51,979 nucleotides of DNA from the NCBI RefSeq assembly GCF_004569295.1, contig NZ_SPQC01000018.1:1-51979 (forward strand). Direction: 5' to 3'. Source of the stretch: Rothia nasimurium (GTDB lineage: Bacteria > Actinomycetota > Actinomycetes > Actinomycetales > Micrococcaceae). Positions 16,000 to 26,915 of the stretch are shown piece by piece. The notes beneath the pieces were generated by a model. The model searched no databases and had not been told where the DNA came from. It saw only the letters and a program-made list of their open reading frames with translations. The number at the start of each line of letters is the position of its first letter. Position 1 is the stretch's first letter. Made by a program: the position numbers and the translations under genes.

Positions 16000-17007
16000 A
16001 TGCTGATTCTGATTCCCGCCTACAAGCCCGATACCTCCCTGGTGCGTCTTATCGACGATATAGACGCCCGTGCCCACGCCGAGGGCACCAGTGCCCGCGT
16101 GTTGGTGGTCAACGACGGCTCCGGCTCAGACTTCGCTCCTATCTTTGAGCAGGTCGAACAGCTGGGTGCCCGGCTAGCCCCTGCCCCCTCGGTCGAGCGT
16201 CGTTTTGCCCGGTCCGGGTTGGTATCGGTGACTGTGCTGCACCTGCCCGCTAACGGCGGTAAGGGTGCAGCGCTGCGGGCGGGAATCACCTGGGCTCAGG
16301 CTGAGGCACCCGGTGAGGTTATCGTGACCGCGGACGCTGATGGTCAGCACCCGCCCGCTGATATCCTGGCCGTGGGTAGGGAGGCTGAGGTGCAGGCGTC
16401 CGCCGGGCAAAAAACCCTGGTGATGGGTGTATGAACCATTGCCGACCCCACCGCCCCCGAGACCGGGGTGCCGCTGCGCTCCCGGGTGGGCAACGCCCTG
16501 ACCGCCGCCCTGTTTGGCCTGTCGACCGGGCAGAAACTGGCTGATACCCAGACCGGTCTGCGCGGGCTGACCCCGCAGATTCTGCCCTGGGCGTTCGACC
16601 TGCCCGGTGACCGCTACGAGTACGAGTTCAATATGCTGCTGCGGGCCCCGCGCTTTGGGGTTCAACTGACCCAGGTGCCGATTACTAAGGTGTACGAGCC
16701 GGGTAACCCTACCAGCCACTTCAACCCGGTCCGGGACTCCCTGGGGCGCTACGCGGTACTAGCTGTAGCGATTCTGGCGACAAACACCGCTCTGCTGGAG
16801 GCCCTCACTTAGGTAGGGCTGCCGCTGCTGGCAGCTAAGGTGCTGGTCGAGCTGGTACTCATCTCGGTCAGTTTCGCGGCGCAGCGCCGCTGGGTGTTTG
16901 CCGATCAAGAGCAGGGCACACCGACAAAGAGCGCGGACGCTGCCCTCCCCGCGCCTGCGCCGGGCGAGCAGGCAAGTGAGCAGCAAGCCCTGCTCAAGGT
17001 TGCCTAA
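16000..17007 (+). pseudogene. Family 2 glycosyltransferase with C-terminal membrane segment, two nonsense codons
   Basis: One frame runs from ATG 16000 to TAA 17005 and is interrupted by TGA at 16432 (within VMGV*TIADPTAPETG, expected Arg) and TAG at 16810 (within LLEALT*VGLPLLAAK, expected Trp). Both fit single transitions (CGA to TGA, TGG to TAG). The N-terminal part is a GT2 fold (LILIPAYKPD, LVVNDGSG, ANGGKGAALRAG, VTADADGQHPPADI). The C-terminal part is hydrophobic and ends SFAAQRRWVF, as in GtrA-like flippase tails. An intact enzyme would transfer a sugar to a lipid carrier near the membrane. It lies directly behind the phosphodiester glycosidase. No frameshift is seen, so the damage is recent or suppressed. 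Confidence 0.8.
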
Positions 17008-17025
17008 CCCCTAACAATTGCGGAA

Positions 17026-17067
17026 AACGGTGGTGGGCCCGGTCAAAAGACCGGGCCCACCACCGTT
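17026..17067. terminator. Bidirectional terminator between glycosyltransferase and purM
   Basis: AACGGTGGTGGGCCCGGTC (17026-17044), AAAA loop, and its exact complement (17049-17067) form a 19-bp perfect stem between convergent units. Confidence 0.9.
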
Positions 17068-17086
17068 GTATATGTTCCTGTAGGGC

Positions 17087-18229
17087 CTACTTGTAGGAGC
17101 CCAGCAGCACTGCCGCGCCGCCGTCCACGCCCTTAGCACCCTGCACGTAGTCGGGGTTGCTCTTGTGCTCGCCAGAATCCTTCTGTACGGTACCCAGTAC
17201 CCACGAGGGCAGGCCGCGCTTATTCAGGCGCTCAACAGCCGCATCGGCAACAGAGGGGTCAACCACAGCAATCATGCCCACACCCAGGTTCAGGGTGCGT
17301 TCCAGATCAGCCTGGGGAACAGAACCCAGCTCACCAATCAGCTTGAAGATAGCGGGAATCTCCCAGGTAGAACGCTCCACCACACCCACAGTGCCCACGG
17401 GCAGCACACGGGCCAGGTTAGCGGCCAAGCCGCCACCGGTCACATGCGAGAAGCCGCGCACACCCGAACCGGTCTGGTCGTCCTCACCGTTCACGGGGAA
17501 AGCCTCAATCAGATCCAGGCAGTCAGCGGTGTAAATGCGGGTGGGCTCCAGCAGCTCCTCACCCAGGGTACGGCCCAGTTCGGCCACCTCACGCTCGTAC
17601 TCCCAGCCAGCAACTGAAAGCACCTTGCGCACTAGGGAGTAGCCGTTAGAGTGAATACCGCTGGAGGCCATAGCAATCAGCACATCGCCTTCGCGCACGC
17701 GGTCGGGCCCCAGCAGCTCGTCGGCTTCAACGATGCCGGTAGCGGCACCTGCCACGTCGTACTCGTCCTCAGCCAGCAGACCGGGGTGCTCAGCGGTTTC
17801 GCCACCCACCAGGGCAGTACCAGCCAGGGAGCAGCCCTCAGCCACACCGCGCACAATATCGGCAATGCGCTCGGGCACCACCTTGCCGGTGGCAATGTAG
17901 TCGGTCATAAAGAGGGGGCGGGCACCGGTCACAACGATGTCATCAACGACCATACCCACCAGGTCATGGCCAATGGTGTGGTGGATATCGAGCTTCTGGG
18001 CAATTGCCACCTTAGTGCCCACACCATCGGTGGAGGTCGCCAGGTAGGGCTTACGGTAATCCTTGAGCACAGACAGGTCAAAGAGGCCAGCAAAGCCGCC
18101 CACCCCGCCAACCACACCGGCCCCGTGAGTTGCCTTGACGGCGTCCTTCATCAGCTCAACAGCGCGGTCGCCCGCCTCAACATCTACACCAGCCGAAGCG
18201 TAGGTAACTGCGTTCTGGTTCTCGCTCAT
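17087..18229 (-). CDS. purM: Phosphoribosylformylglycinamidine cyclo-ligase (AIR synthetase) PurM
   Basis: A 380-residue cytosolic enzyme that closes the imidazole ring of purines, converting FGAM and ATP to AIR. Visible family motifs: YASAGVDVEAGDRAVELMK at the N-terminus, GVGGFAGLFDL near 42, STDGVGTKVAIA near 65, HDLVGMVVDDIVVTGA near 89, and GFSHVTGGGLAANLARVLP near 230. Length is typical for actinobacteria. It is translationally coupled to purF: the purF stop TAA is directly followed by the purM ATG with no gap. Both lie on the minus strand. No purine riboswitch or PurR box was seen upstream of the pair. Confidence 0.97.
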   Translation of the reverse strand: MSENQNAVTYASAGVDVEAGDRAVELMKDAVKATHGAGVVGGVGGFAGLFDLSVLKDYRKPYLATSTDGVGTKVAIAQKLDIHHTIGHDLVGMVVDDIVVTGARPLFMTDYIATGKVVPERIADIVRGVAEGCSLAGTALVGGETAEHPGLLAEDEYDVAGAATGIVEADELLGPDRVREGDVLIAMASSGIHSNGYSLVRKVLSVAGWEYEREVAELGRTLGEELLEPTRIYTADCLDLIEAFPVNGEDDQTGSGVRGFSHVTGGGLAANLARVLPVGTVGVVERSTWEIPAIFKLIGELGSVPQADLERTLNLGVGMIAVVDPSVADAAVERLNKRGLPSWVLGTVQKDSGEHKSNPDYVQGAKGVDGGAAVLLGSYK

Positions 18230-19957
18230 TTAGCGGGCCTCTCGGTCAGTGCCGGTAGAATCGGCAGGAATCGTATCTTGGGGAAGGACTAAATCTTCAA
18301 GGTCTGAATCGGGGCCAGGCTCACAAGAACCGGTGCCCGATGACGCTGCCGGGGCACCATCAAACTTATGCTCCAGCGCCTCGGTGCCGGGGCGGGTTTC
18401 GATAGACACCGCCTTGGCCTTAGAAGGCTTATGAGCAACAGGACGCTCCACCGTCACCTCAGCCGCAGTACCGGCCAGCGGGCCTCCCTTGGAATCATCA
18501 AAGATGGACTTGCCACGGCGGTCTTCGCTGGGCAGCTCGATGGGGTACTTACCGGTAAAGCAGGCGGTGCACAGGCGCTCGCGGGGCTGCTCGGTAGCGG
18601 CAATCATGCCCTCTTCTGAGATGAAGCCCAGGGAATCTGCGCCCAGCGACTTACCGATCTCTTCAATGGTCAGGCCGTTAGCAATCAGCTCGGAGCGCGA
18701 GGCAAAGTCGATGCCGTAGAAACAGGGCCACTTGACCGGCGGGGAAGAAATCCGCACGTGTACCTCTTTCGCACCTGCCTCTCGCAGCATACGTACCAGG
18801 GCCCGCTGGGTGTTGCCGCGAACGATAGAATCGTCAATCACGACCAAGCGCTTACCCTCCACCACGGAGCGCAGGGGGTTGAGCTTGAGCCTAATGCCCA
18901 GCTGGCGGATGGTCTGCGAAGGCTGAATGAAGGTGCGGCCCACATAGGCGTTCTTCACCAGGCCGTTGCCGAAGGGAATACCCGACTCCTCAGCGTAACC
19001 AATCGCCGCCGGGGTACCAGATTCGGGGGTAGGCATGACCAGGTCAGCTTCTACCTGGTGCTCACGGGCCAGCTGACGCCCCATCTCAACACGGGACTCG
19101 TAGACGCTACGGCCCGAAATCGTGGTATCGGGGCGGGCCAAGTACACGTACTCAAAGACACAGCCGGCGGGCTTGGCCTCGGCGAAGCGCTGGGACCGCA
19201 GGCCGTCCTCGTCGATCGTGATGAACTCACCGGGCTCTACCTCGCGCACGAAGGAGGCACCGACGATGTCGAGGGCAGCGGTTTCTGAGGCAATAACCCA
19301 GCCGCGGTCAAGGCGGCCCAAGACCAGCGGACGCACGCCCTGGGGGTCGCGCGCAGCGTAGAGGGTGTGCTCGTCCATGAAGACCAGGCAGAAAGCCCCT
19401 GAGAGGGTAGGGAGTAGGTCGAGGGCGGCCTCTTCGAGGCTGTCAAAGTCGTGGTCCTTGAGCAGGGCCGTGACCAGGGCGGTGTCTGTGGTGTTGCCCT
19501 GGGCGAGTTCGCCGCGTTCGGGGCGCTTGCCGCCGTTCTTGGCTAGCAGGCGGTCGTAGAGGTCAGCTGAGTTAACCAGGTTGCCGTTGTGGGCGAGGGC
19601 GAGCGTGCCGTGGGGGGTGTCACCCAGGGTAGGCTGCGCGTTCTGCCAAATGTTGCCACCGGTGGTGGAGTAGCGGCAGTGGCCTACTGCCATGTGGCCG
19701 GTCATTGAGTTGAGGGTGGCCTCGTCAAACACCTGGGATACCAAGCCGATATCTTTGTAGACGTTTAGATGTTTGCCGTCGCTGGTGGCGATACCGGCTG
19801 ACTCCTGGCCACGGTGCTGCAGGGCGTAGAGGCCGTAGTAGGTGAGCTTAGCGATATCTTCGCCGGGGGCCCATACGCCAAAGACGCCGCATTCGTCTTT
19901 AGGGCCGTGGTCAACGGGGTCAAGGTCGAAGGATAGTTTTCCGTCAGGACGAGCCAA
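18230..19957 (-). CDS. purF: Amidophosphoribosyltransferase PurF
   Basis: A 575-residue enzyme for the first committed step of purine synthesis (PRPP and glutamine to phosphoribosylamine). The short propeptide ends before the glutaminase nucleophile Cys23 in DECGVFG. The N-terminal glutaminase domain contains LQHRGQESAGIA and GHCRYSTTGG. The PRTase domain has VVIDDSIVRGNTQ. Cysteines in ACFTGKYP and the CFYGIDF segment fit the Fe-S type seen in Bacillus-like enzymes. About 65 residues beyond the usual end (from near 510) are low-complexity and polar, with no domain. ATG start. purM follows immediately. Confidence 0.97.
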   Translation of the reverse strand: MARPDGKLSFDLDPVDHGPKDECGVFGVWAPGEDIAKLTYYGLYALQHRGQESAGIATSDGKHLNVYKDIGLVSQVFDEATLNSMTGHMAVGHCRYSTTGGNIWQNAQPTLGDTPHGTLALAHNGNLVNSADLYDRLLAKNGGKRPERGELAQGNTTDTALVTALLKDHDFDSLEEAALDLLPTLSGAFCLVFMDEHTLYAARDPQGVRPLVLGRLDRGWVIASETAALDIVGASFVREVEPGEFITIDEDGLRSQRFAEAKPAGCVFEYVYLARPDTTISGRSVYESRVEMGRQLAREHQVEADLVMPTPESGTPAAIGYAEESGIPFGNGLVKNAYVGRTFIQPSQTIRQLGIRLKLNPLRSVVEGKRLVVIDDSIVRGNTQRALVRMLREAGAKEVHVRISSPPVKWPCFYGIDFASRSELIANGLTIEEIGKSLGADSLGFISEEGMIAATEQPRERLCTACFTGKYPIELPSEDRRGKSIFDDSKGGPLAGTAAEVTVERPVAHKPSKAKAVSIETRPGTEALEHKFDGAPAASSGTGSCEPGPDSDLEDLVLPQDTIPADSTGTDREAR

Positions 19958-20070
19958 GGTGGTTTTCCGTCTCTTGTTGTGGGGTGGTTATCTCGCCGTG
20001 CAGCGTGGGGTAGCGCACATGAGCGAGCGAACATTAAAAGTGTACCTGCCCAATGCATAAGTGATAAGTA

Positions 20071-20108
20071 AAGCCCACCGTGTGAACCTTACGGTTGACA
20101 AGTGGGCT
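20071..20108 (-). terminator. Terminator after small membrane protein
   Basis: AAGCCCAC (20071-20078) pairs with GTGGGCTT (20101-20108), with inner TGT-AACC and GGTT-ACA pairing. On the minus strand the stem is followed by TACTTATC. It separates the downstream minus-strand purF promoter from the upstream gene. Confidence 0.65.
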
Positions 20109-20112
20109 TGGT

Positions 20113-20484
20113 TTAGTCTTTGCTGCTGACTGCTTGATAGGTGGTGGTGCGCTTTGCTGAACGCTTATCGAGCAGAAGAGCAATCACAATAGCTACAGCT
20201 GTGCACAGCGCTCCGAAGATAACTGCCATAACCCCGTAAATTGCTTCGAAGGTGTAGCTGGGGTTTTCGGGGCCCAGGGCTGTCACCACGAAAGCTACAA
20301 CCAGCCCCACCAGCAGGCCTGTGATAGCGAAAGCAGGTAGGGAAGGGGCACGGCGCACCGTCAGGTTGGCACGGTCAGGCGCGGATGCCGGCGCGAAGTG
20401 CTGGCCGGGGGCTGCCTGCTTCTCAGCCTCGGTGAGGGGAGCAGCAGGTTCGGTGGGGCGACGGAATCTCGACAGGATGCTCAT
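20113..20484 (-). CDS. Hypothetical membrane protein with two helices
   Basis: About 123 residues when started at MSILSRFRRPTEP (20484); a longer start at 20502 is possible but adds only MIRLLA. The N-terminal 50 residues are polar and Pro/Ala-rich. Two hydrophobic helices follow (SLPAFAITGLLVGLVVAFVVTAL and YGVMAVIFGALCTAVAIVIALLL), then a basic/Ser-Thr tail. The small size and position beside purF resemble a conserved actinobacterial membrane protein of unknown function. No catalytic motif is visible. A separate terminator follows, so it does not form one transcript with purF. Confidence 0.75.
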   Translation of the reverse strand: MSILSRFRRPTEPAAPLTEAEKQAAPGQHFAPASAPDRANLTVRRAPSLPAFAITGLLVGLVVAFVVTALGPENPSYTFEAIYGVMAVIFGALCTAVAIVIALLLDKRSAKRTTTYQAVSSKD

Positions 20485-20539
20485 AGCTAACAACCTTATC
20501 AAGAAGCCGCAGGCAGCGAGGCGTAAACGAGCACCGGGG

Positions 20540-20935
20540 CTAAAGCAACGGCAGGTAGTCGCTCAGATCTGCCCGTAGCCCGGAAGCCGAAATCGCGGGG
20601 GCGGCACTCTGCCAGCTGGCATAACCCAGCGCGATAGCGCACCAGGTCAGCGGGTCAGTCTCAACAACGTTAGGCGGAGTACCGCGAGTATGGCGCGGCC
20701 CGGCAATGCACTGGGTAACGCCCATGGGCGGCACCCGCACCTCCACAGAATTACCCGGGGCAAGGGTCGCCAGCTCCTCGAGCAGAAAACGGACGGACGC
20801 CGCCCTCACACCCCGGGGCAGGGCAGCGAAAGCCGCCGCGCGGGCGTCCTCACCCTCTGTACCCTCAAAAACCTGCCGTACCTGGGCAAGGGCGGCGAGG
20901 CCGTCCGCCTCGGTAATCTTGCGGCGAATCGCCAT
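20540..20935 (-). CDS. Sterol carrier family protein
   Basis: A 131-residue protein ([21 protein letters not shown]...). The core [46 protein letters not shown], described here only by its ends and by the conserved PPNVVETDP and WCAIALGY segments, is that of the actinobacterial sterol-carrier-like family commonly found beside purF. No membrane helix or signal peptide is present. The ligand is unknown. Its ATG overlaps the stop codon of the preceding asparaginase gene by one base (TAATG), so the two are translationally coupled. Confidence 0.85.
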   Translation of the reverse strand: MAIRRKITEADGLAALAQVRQVFEGTEGEDARAAAFAALPRGVRAASVRFLLEELATLAPGNSVEVRVPPMGVTQCIAGPRHTRGTPPNVVETDPLTWCAIALGYASWQSAAPAISASGLRADLSDYLPLL

Positions 20936-21933
20936 TAGAGGAGCCCCTCAAAAGCCGCACCGGGCTCGATAGAACCCACGGGCTGCCCGCCACCGGTGAT
21001 GGGGAAGGCCGTGGCCGCAACCGCCCGGTCAGCAACCTCAGCCTCAAGGAAGCCAGCCGCCTGCAGCGCTCGCACAGCAACAAGAGAAGCCGCCCGGTTA
21101 GAACCGTCTAGCATCTTCAGGGCAGCTGAAGCACCAGAACGCAGGCCAAGAGCGAGCACCCCCTCAGCGCCCCGCTTGACCACAGCATCAAGAGTCTCTG
21201 CCAAAACGGTGTCGGACCCACCGGTCGTGTGAACGTACTCGGGGTAGTCCACCATAGCGGTAGCAACGGTAGCGGCCCGGGCATCAGCCTTAATGTTTTC
21301 AACAGCTGACCCCAGGGTGGAATAAGCACGGGCTAGTCCCACCAACGAAATAGCGGCTACAGGCGCACCGCACCCGTCAATCGTCACATGCTGAGGTGCT
21401 TCGCCGGTGAAGTCCTTGATAGTCTGAAGAACTAGCTCCTGTAAGGGGTGGGCGGGGTCTGTGTAATCTTCAGTGGACCACCCCGACTTCACACAGGCCC
21501 ACAGAAAGGCCGCGTGCTTACCCGAACAGTTAAAGGCAAGTCTCTGCTTGCCATGCCCTGCCTTCACGAGGGCATGATAGCTGGGCACATCAGCAGGCCA
21601 AGCCGGTGGACACAACAGAGCCTCAGCCGTCAGCCCGGCCTCAGCCAGCACCGACTGGGCAACCTTCATATGCTCAAAAGAACCGGTATGGGAACCAGCA
21701 GCCAGCGCAATCTGAGCCCCCTGTAGCTCAGCCCCCGCGTTCATCGACGCAATAGCCTGCAGAGGTTTAAGCGCAGAACGAGCATAGATTAGAGCCTCGG
21801 GGGCTCCTAAACTCAGAGCTGTAGAGCCATCGGGGTTGAGCACCACCAGTGACCCCACATGCCGCGATTCGATGAAATCGCCACGGGTGACGACTGCCAG
21901 CTCTGCTGCCTGCTGCGCGGTAAAAGTCTGCAT
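20935..21933 (-). CDS. L-asparaginase II-family protein
   Basis: A 332-residue protein of the asparaginase_II family (distinct from classic AnsA/AnsB), predicted to hydrolyse L-asparagine to aspartate and ammonia. Family segments: [13 protein letters not shown] near 24, [13 protein letters not shown] near 51, [12 protein letters not shown] near 77, [17 protein letters not shown] near 131 and [13 protein letters not shown] near 185. No signal peptide is seen, so it should be cytosolic. ATG start. It is first in a two-gene unit with the sterol-carrier-family protein. The upstream intergenic region carries copy 1 of the 73-bp dyad repeat. Confidence 0.9.
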   Translation of the reverse strand: MQTFTAQQAAELAVVTRGDFIESRHVGSLVVLNPDGSTALSLGAPEALIYARSALKPLQAIASMNAGAELQGAQIALAAGSHTGSFEHMKVAQSVLAEAGLTAEALLCPPAWPADVPSYHALVKAGHGKQRLAFNCSGKHAAFLWACVKSGWSTEDYTDPAHPLQELVLQTIKDFTGEAPQHVTIDGCGAPVAAISLVGLARAYSTLGSAVENIKADARAATVATAMVDYPEYVHTTGGSDTVLAETLDAVVKRGAEGVLALGLRSGASAALKMLDGSNRAASLVAVRALQAAGFLEAEVADRAVAATAFPITGGGQPVGSIEPGAAFEGLL

Positions 21934-21970
21934 GCCTTCCAGTCTACTGGGTAGCCCTTACCGTTGAAAT

Positions 21971-22043
21971 GAGTGAAGCCCGCACTTATTCTGATTCATC
22001 CGCAACTAGTTGCGGGGTTATCAGAATAAATGCGGAAAGACAC
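21971..22043. repeat. 73-bp dyad repeat, copy 1
   Basis: This element is 90% identical (66/73) to 26822-26894 in the same orientation. It folds on itself: outer arms CCGCAcTTATTCTGA and TCAGAATAaaTGCGG enclose a perfect palindrome CCGCAACTAGTTGCGG. It begins 22 bases past the licT-type stop codon. The lack of a T-run makes it an atypical terminator. Confidence 0.85.
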
Positions 22044-22065
22044 AACCTAAATGAGTAGGTACTTT

Positions 22066-22941
22066 CTAAGCGGTGGACGGGTCTCCCCACAAATCCTGAG
22101 CCAGGCGAGAAATATGGATGGCGAGATAGGTCTGCTCATCGGCACTGAGCTCAGTGCCAAGATGCATCTCTAAGAGCACCTTGACCTTTCCCGCACAGGT
22201 AAAAGCCTTGGGGTAGCTAGATTTCACGGCCTCATAGATTGCCGGAATAGAACTTTCTGCACCTGCCCCTGCGCCCGTGGCACCGGCGTCCTTTTCCGTA
22301 CGCACAAAGACATACCGCAAGTGGGTCACAAACCTAGCGACCGACATATGGTTCTGATCCAGTGGCCGGTTATAGGCAAAAGAGATAACGCTAAAAATTT
22401 GTGCGAAGACCTCGGTCATACGGTAGGTCTTGTTCAGGTCATCAGCCTCAAACTGGGTATTGACCAGGTGCATCGCAAACGCTGTTGCCTCTTCTGGCTG
22501 CAAGGCAACCCCCAATTTTTGTTGAACCAGCTGCACTGCATACTGGCCAAAACCGTACTCCCGCGGGTAGAGCTGAGCCACCTCGATGGAGAGCGGGAAC
22601 TCCATCGTCTGCCCCTGCTGAGCCCGAACAATCGCATACGACAGGTGATCTGCCAGCGGCAGCACCAGGGAATGCGCCAGATTGAAGCCCAAAACACGCG
22701 AAGCATGTTGCTCCAGTTCAGAGGCCAGGGCAAGGACGTCCGAGGGCAGCTCTGCGAGCATGGCGGCTGCGTAGTCGGTGCCTGGATTCTCAGGAACAAA
22801 GGTTTGCTCCACCTGGGCGGGGTCGATAGCAGCGCCCTTCTTCTTGTTAAAGGCCAGCCCGCGCCCAATTACCACAACATCCTTGTCCTCGGCAGTTCGG
22901 GCAAGCACCACGTTGTTGTTATAGATATGGGCGATTTTCAT
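22066..22941 (-). CDS. licT: BglG/LicT-family PRD transcription antiterminator
   Basis: A 291-residue antiterminator. The N-terminal RNA-binding CAT domain (1-58: KIAHIYNNNVVLA, VVIGRGLAFNKKKG) is followed by PRD1 (about 65-170) and PRD2 (about 172-285), each with the His residues phosphorylated by the PTS (HLSYAI and HLVNTQF; THLRYVFVR and HISRLA). In this family the active dimer binds the RAT hairpin in the leader of the bgl operon and blocks the terminator when beta-glucosides are transported. Both RAT and terminator are visible ahead of bglF here, so autogenous control is expected. It is last in the operon, 31 bases after bglA. The gene symbol is by homology of domain order. Confidence 0.93.
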   Translation of the reverse strand: MKIAHIYNNNVVLARTAEDKDVVVIGRGLAFNKKKGAAIDPAQVEQTFVPENPGTDYAAAMLAELPSDVLALASELEQHASRVLGFNLAHSLVLPLADHLSYAIVRAQQGQTMEFPLSIEVAQLYPREYGFGQYAVQLVQQKLGVALQPEEATAFAMHLVNTQFEADDLNKTYRMTEVFAQIFSVISFAYNRPLDQNHMSVARFVTHLRYVFVRTEKDAGATGAGAGAESSIPAIYEAVKSSYPKAFTCAGKVKVLLEMHLGTELSADEQTYLAIHISRLAQDLWGDPSTA

Positions 22942-22972
22942 GGTGGTTCCTTATAACGTCTTTGCGAAAGGA

Positions 22973-24421
22973 CTAGCTCTGAGGGTAGGTGGGCTTCCAG
23001 TCAGCTGACGGCAGCTCATTGGTGCGGATCAGCTCCTGGTACCAGAAGAAGGAATCCTTGCGGTAGCGGGCCAGATTCTTGAGATCGAACTCGTCGCGGT
23101 TGACGTAGATAAAGCCGTAGCGCTTAGAGATACCCTGGTGGGTAGAAACCAGGTCGATGGCGCTCCAGGGGGAGTAGCCTAGGACCTCAACGCCGTCGCT
23201 AATAGCTAGCTGGGTCTGCTCCAGGTGCTGGCGCAGGTAGTCGATGCGGTAGTCATCGTGTACCCGGCCGTCCTCGGTTAGCTCGTCAAAAGCGCCCCGG
23301 CCGTTCTCGGTCACGATCAGCGGCAGATGGTAGCGGTCCCAAATAGCCCGGTAGGTCATACGCATACCCACGGGATCAATCTCCCAACCGAACTGGGTTT
23401 TACGCAGGTGGGGGTTAGAGACGGCCTTGAAGAAACCCTCCTCGCCCATAGCAATCTGCTGGTCAGCTTCGGCGTCCATATCTGAGGCAGCCTCGCCCCA
23501 GGGGGCATCCGCCATAGTGTGAGTAGCGTAGTAGTTGAAGGCGATGAAGTCAGGCTTGGCAGCCTTAAGAATCTCCATGTCACCCTCAGCAATATCGGGC
23601 TGGGTGCCCTTGGCTTCCATAATGGCCCAGGCCGTTGAATTGTATTCACCGCGGGCCGCTAGATCCAGGTAAAGCCAGTTACGCACGGCATTGTAGTTAT
23701 CGGCGGCAATGACGTCCTCGGGGCGGGAAGAGGCCGGGTAAACGTAGGCGATATTGGGAGCCGGGCCAATCTTAGCCTCGGGGTGCATCTGGTGCAGCAG
23801 CATCATAGTCTTAGCCTGGGCCAAGAACATGTTGTGGTTAATCTGGTTGAGCTCCTTGGCCGGGTTATCGGTCAGGGTCTTGAGAATACCGATAGCAGCA
23901 CCGTGCAAAATCATCATGTTCTGCTCATTGATAGTTAGCCAGTACTTGACCTTGCTACCGTACTCGGTGAACAGCACCTTGGCGTAGTCAACAAAGAGCT
24001 CTGATACCTCACGGTTAGCCCAACCGCCGATTTCATCGAGGGCTGCGGGGGTGTCAAAGTGGAACATGGTCACGATGGGCTCAATCTTGTGGGCCAGCAG
24101 CTCGTCAATCAAATTGTGGTAGAATTGAACGCCTTCGGGGTTCACTTCACCCCGACCGGTAGGCATAATGCGTGACCAGGCAATAGAGAACCGGTAGGCG
24201 CGAAAGCCCATCTCAGCCATGAGAGCTACGTCTTCTTTGAAACGGTGGTAGTGGTCTGCGCCGACCTTGTAGTCGCTGGTTCCCTCGGGAAAGTCTGCGC
24301 GTAGATCTGCCCCGATGGGGCCGCGTCCGCCCTCGTCCCAGGCGCCCTCTACCTGGTAGGCAGAGGTGGACGCTGACCAGAGAAAGTCCTGTGGGAAGGG
24401 CTTGGGCTGCTTGTGGTACAT
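22973..24421 (-). CDS. bglA: 6-phospho-beta-glucosidase, glycoside hydrolase family 1
   Basis: A 482-residue GH1 enzyme splitting phosphorylated beta-glucosides (salicin, arbutin, cellobiose type) delivered by the PTS. The N-terminal FPQDFLWSASTSAYQVEGAW is the GH1 signature. The acid/base Glu is in LTINEQN near 176 and the nucleophile Glu in IVTENGRGAF near 377. The middle AYRFSIAWSRI and the C-terminal YSPWSAIDLVSTHQG are also characteristic. Length is normal. No signal peptide is present, consistent with cytosolic action on 6-phospho substrates. ATG start; GGAAGCACC precedes it. It is the middle gene of the bglF-bglA-licT operon. Confidence 0.95.
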   Translation of the reverse strand: MYHKQPKPFPQDFLWSASTSAYQVEGAWDEGGRGPIGADLRADFPEGTSDYKVGADHYHRFKEDVALMAEMGFRAYRFSIAWSRIMPTGRGEVNPEGVQFYHNLIDELLAHKIEPIVTMFHFDTPAALDEIGGWANREVSELFVDYAKVLFTEYGSKVKYWLTINEQNMMILHGAAIGILKTLTDNPAKELNQINHNMFLAQAKTMMLLHQMHPEAKIGPAPNIAYVYPASSRPEDVIAADNYNAVRNWLYLDLAARGEYNSTAWAIMEAKGTQPDIAEGDMEILKAAKPDFIAFNYYATHTMADAPWGEAASDMDAEADQQIAMGEEGFFKAVSNPHLRKTQFGWEIDPVGMRMTYRAIWDRYHLPLIVTENGRGAFDELTEDGRVHDDYRIDYLRQHLEQTQLAISDGVEVLGYSPWSAIDLVSTHQGISKRYGFIYVNRDEFDLKNLARYRKDSFFWYQELIRTNELPSADWKPTYPQS

Positions 24422-24447
24422 GGTGCTTCCTTACTCTAAAAAGTGGT

Positions 24448-26640
<2,193 letters not shown>

Positions 26641-26649
<9 letters not shown>

Positions 26650-26693
26650 GCCTCCAGTGCAGGTTCTAGGTGAACCTGCCTAAGTAACAACCC
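26641..26693 (-). promoter_or_regulatory. RAT antiterminator site for LicT/BglG, with extended apical stem
   Basis: The minus strand reads GGGTTGTTACT at the 5' side and GGCAAGACCTAAG at the 3' side, the two conserved strands of a ribonucleic antiterminator. Between them lies an extra hairpin CAGGTTC-ACCTA-GAACCTG. Classical RATs are about 30 nt with a short loop, so this one is longer. It overlaps the leader terminator. Confidence 0.88.
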
Positions 26694-26729
26694 TAGGATT
26701 GCCAGTTAGTCATAACTGTTATGTGACCC

Positions 26730-26758
26730 ACTATAGTGCCCGAGGCGTGAGCGCGCAA
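26730..26758 (-). promoter_or_regulatory. bgl operon promoter
   Basis: Minus strand TTGCGC (26753-26758), a 17-base spacer and TATAGT (26730-26735). Transcription would start about 30 bases before the RAT, as expected for an antitermination leader. Confidence 0.7.
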
Positions 26759-26821
26759 GGGGCTATGGGCGATTGATGAGCCGGAGGGAAAACTCCCACT
26801 CGTGAGCTCCTGCTCTGTGTT

Positions 26822-26894
26822 GAGTGAAGCCCACACTTATTCTGATTCATCCGCAACTAGCTGCGGTGTTTTCAGAATAAATGCGGGCTGACAC
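26822..26894. repeat. 73-bp dyad repeat, copy 2
   Basis: The direct copy of 21971-22043, with seven differences. It lies 21 bases after the MMPL stop codon, nearly the same spacing as copy 1 from its upstream gene. The inner palindrome has one change (CTAGTTG to CTAGCTG). Together the copies enclose the entire bgl operon and its promoter. Confidence 0.85.
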
Positions 26895-26915
26895 TGTGTG
26901 TTATAGGCGGAAGCT

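Noticed and set aside
17651-18292. 213-codon open frame on the plus strand
   Set aside because: Antisense shadow of purM; composition is unnatural and there is no start context.
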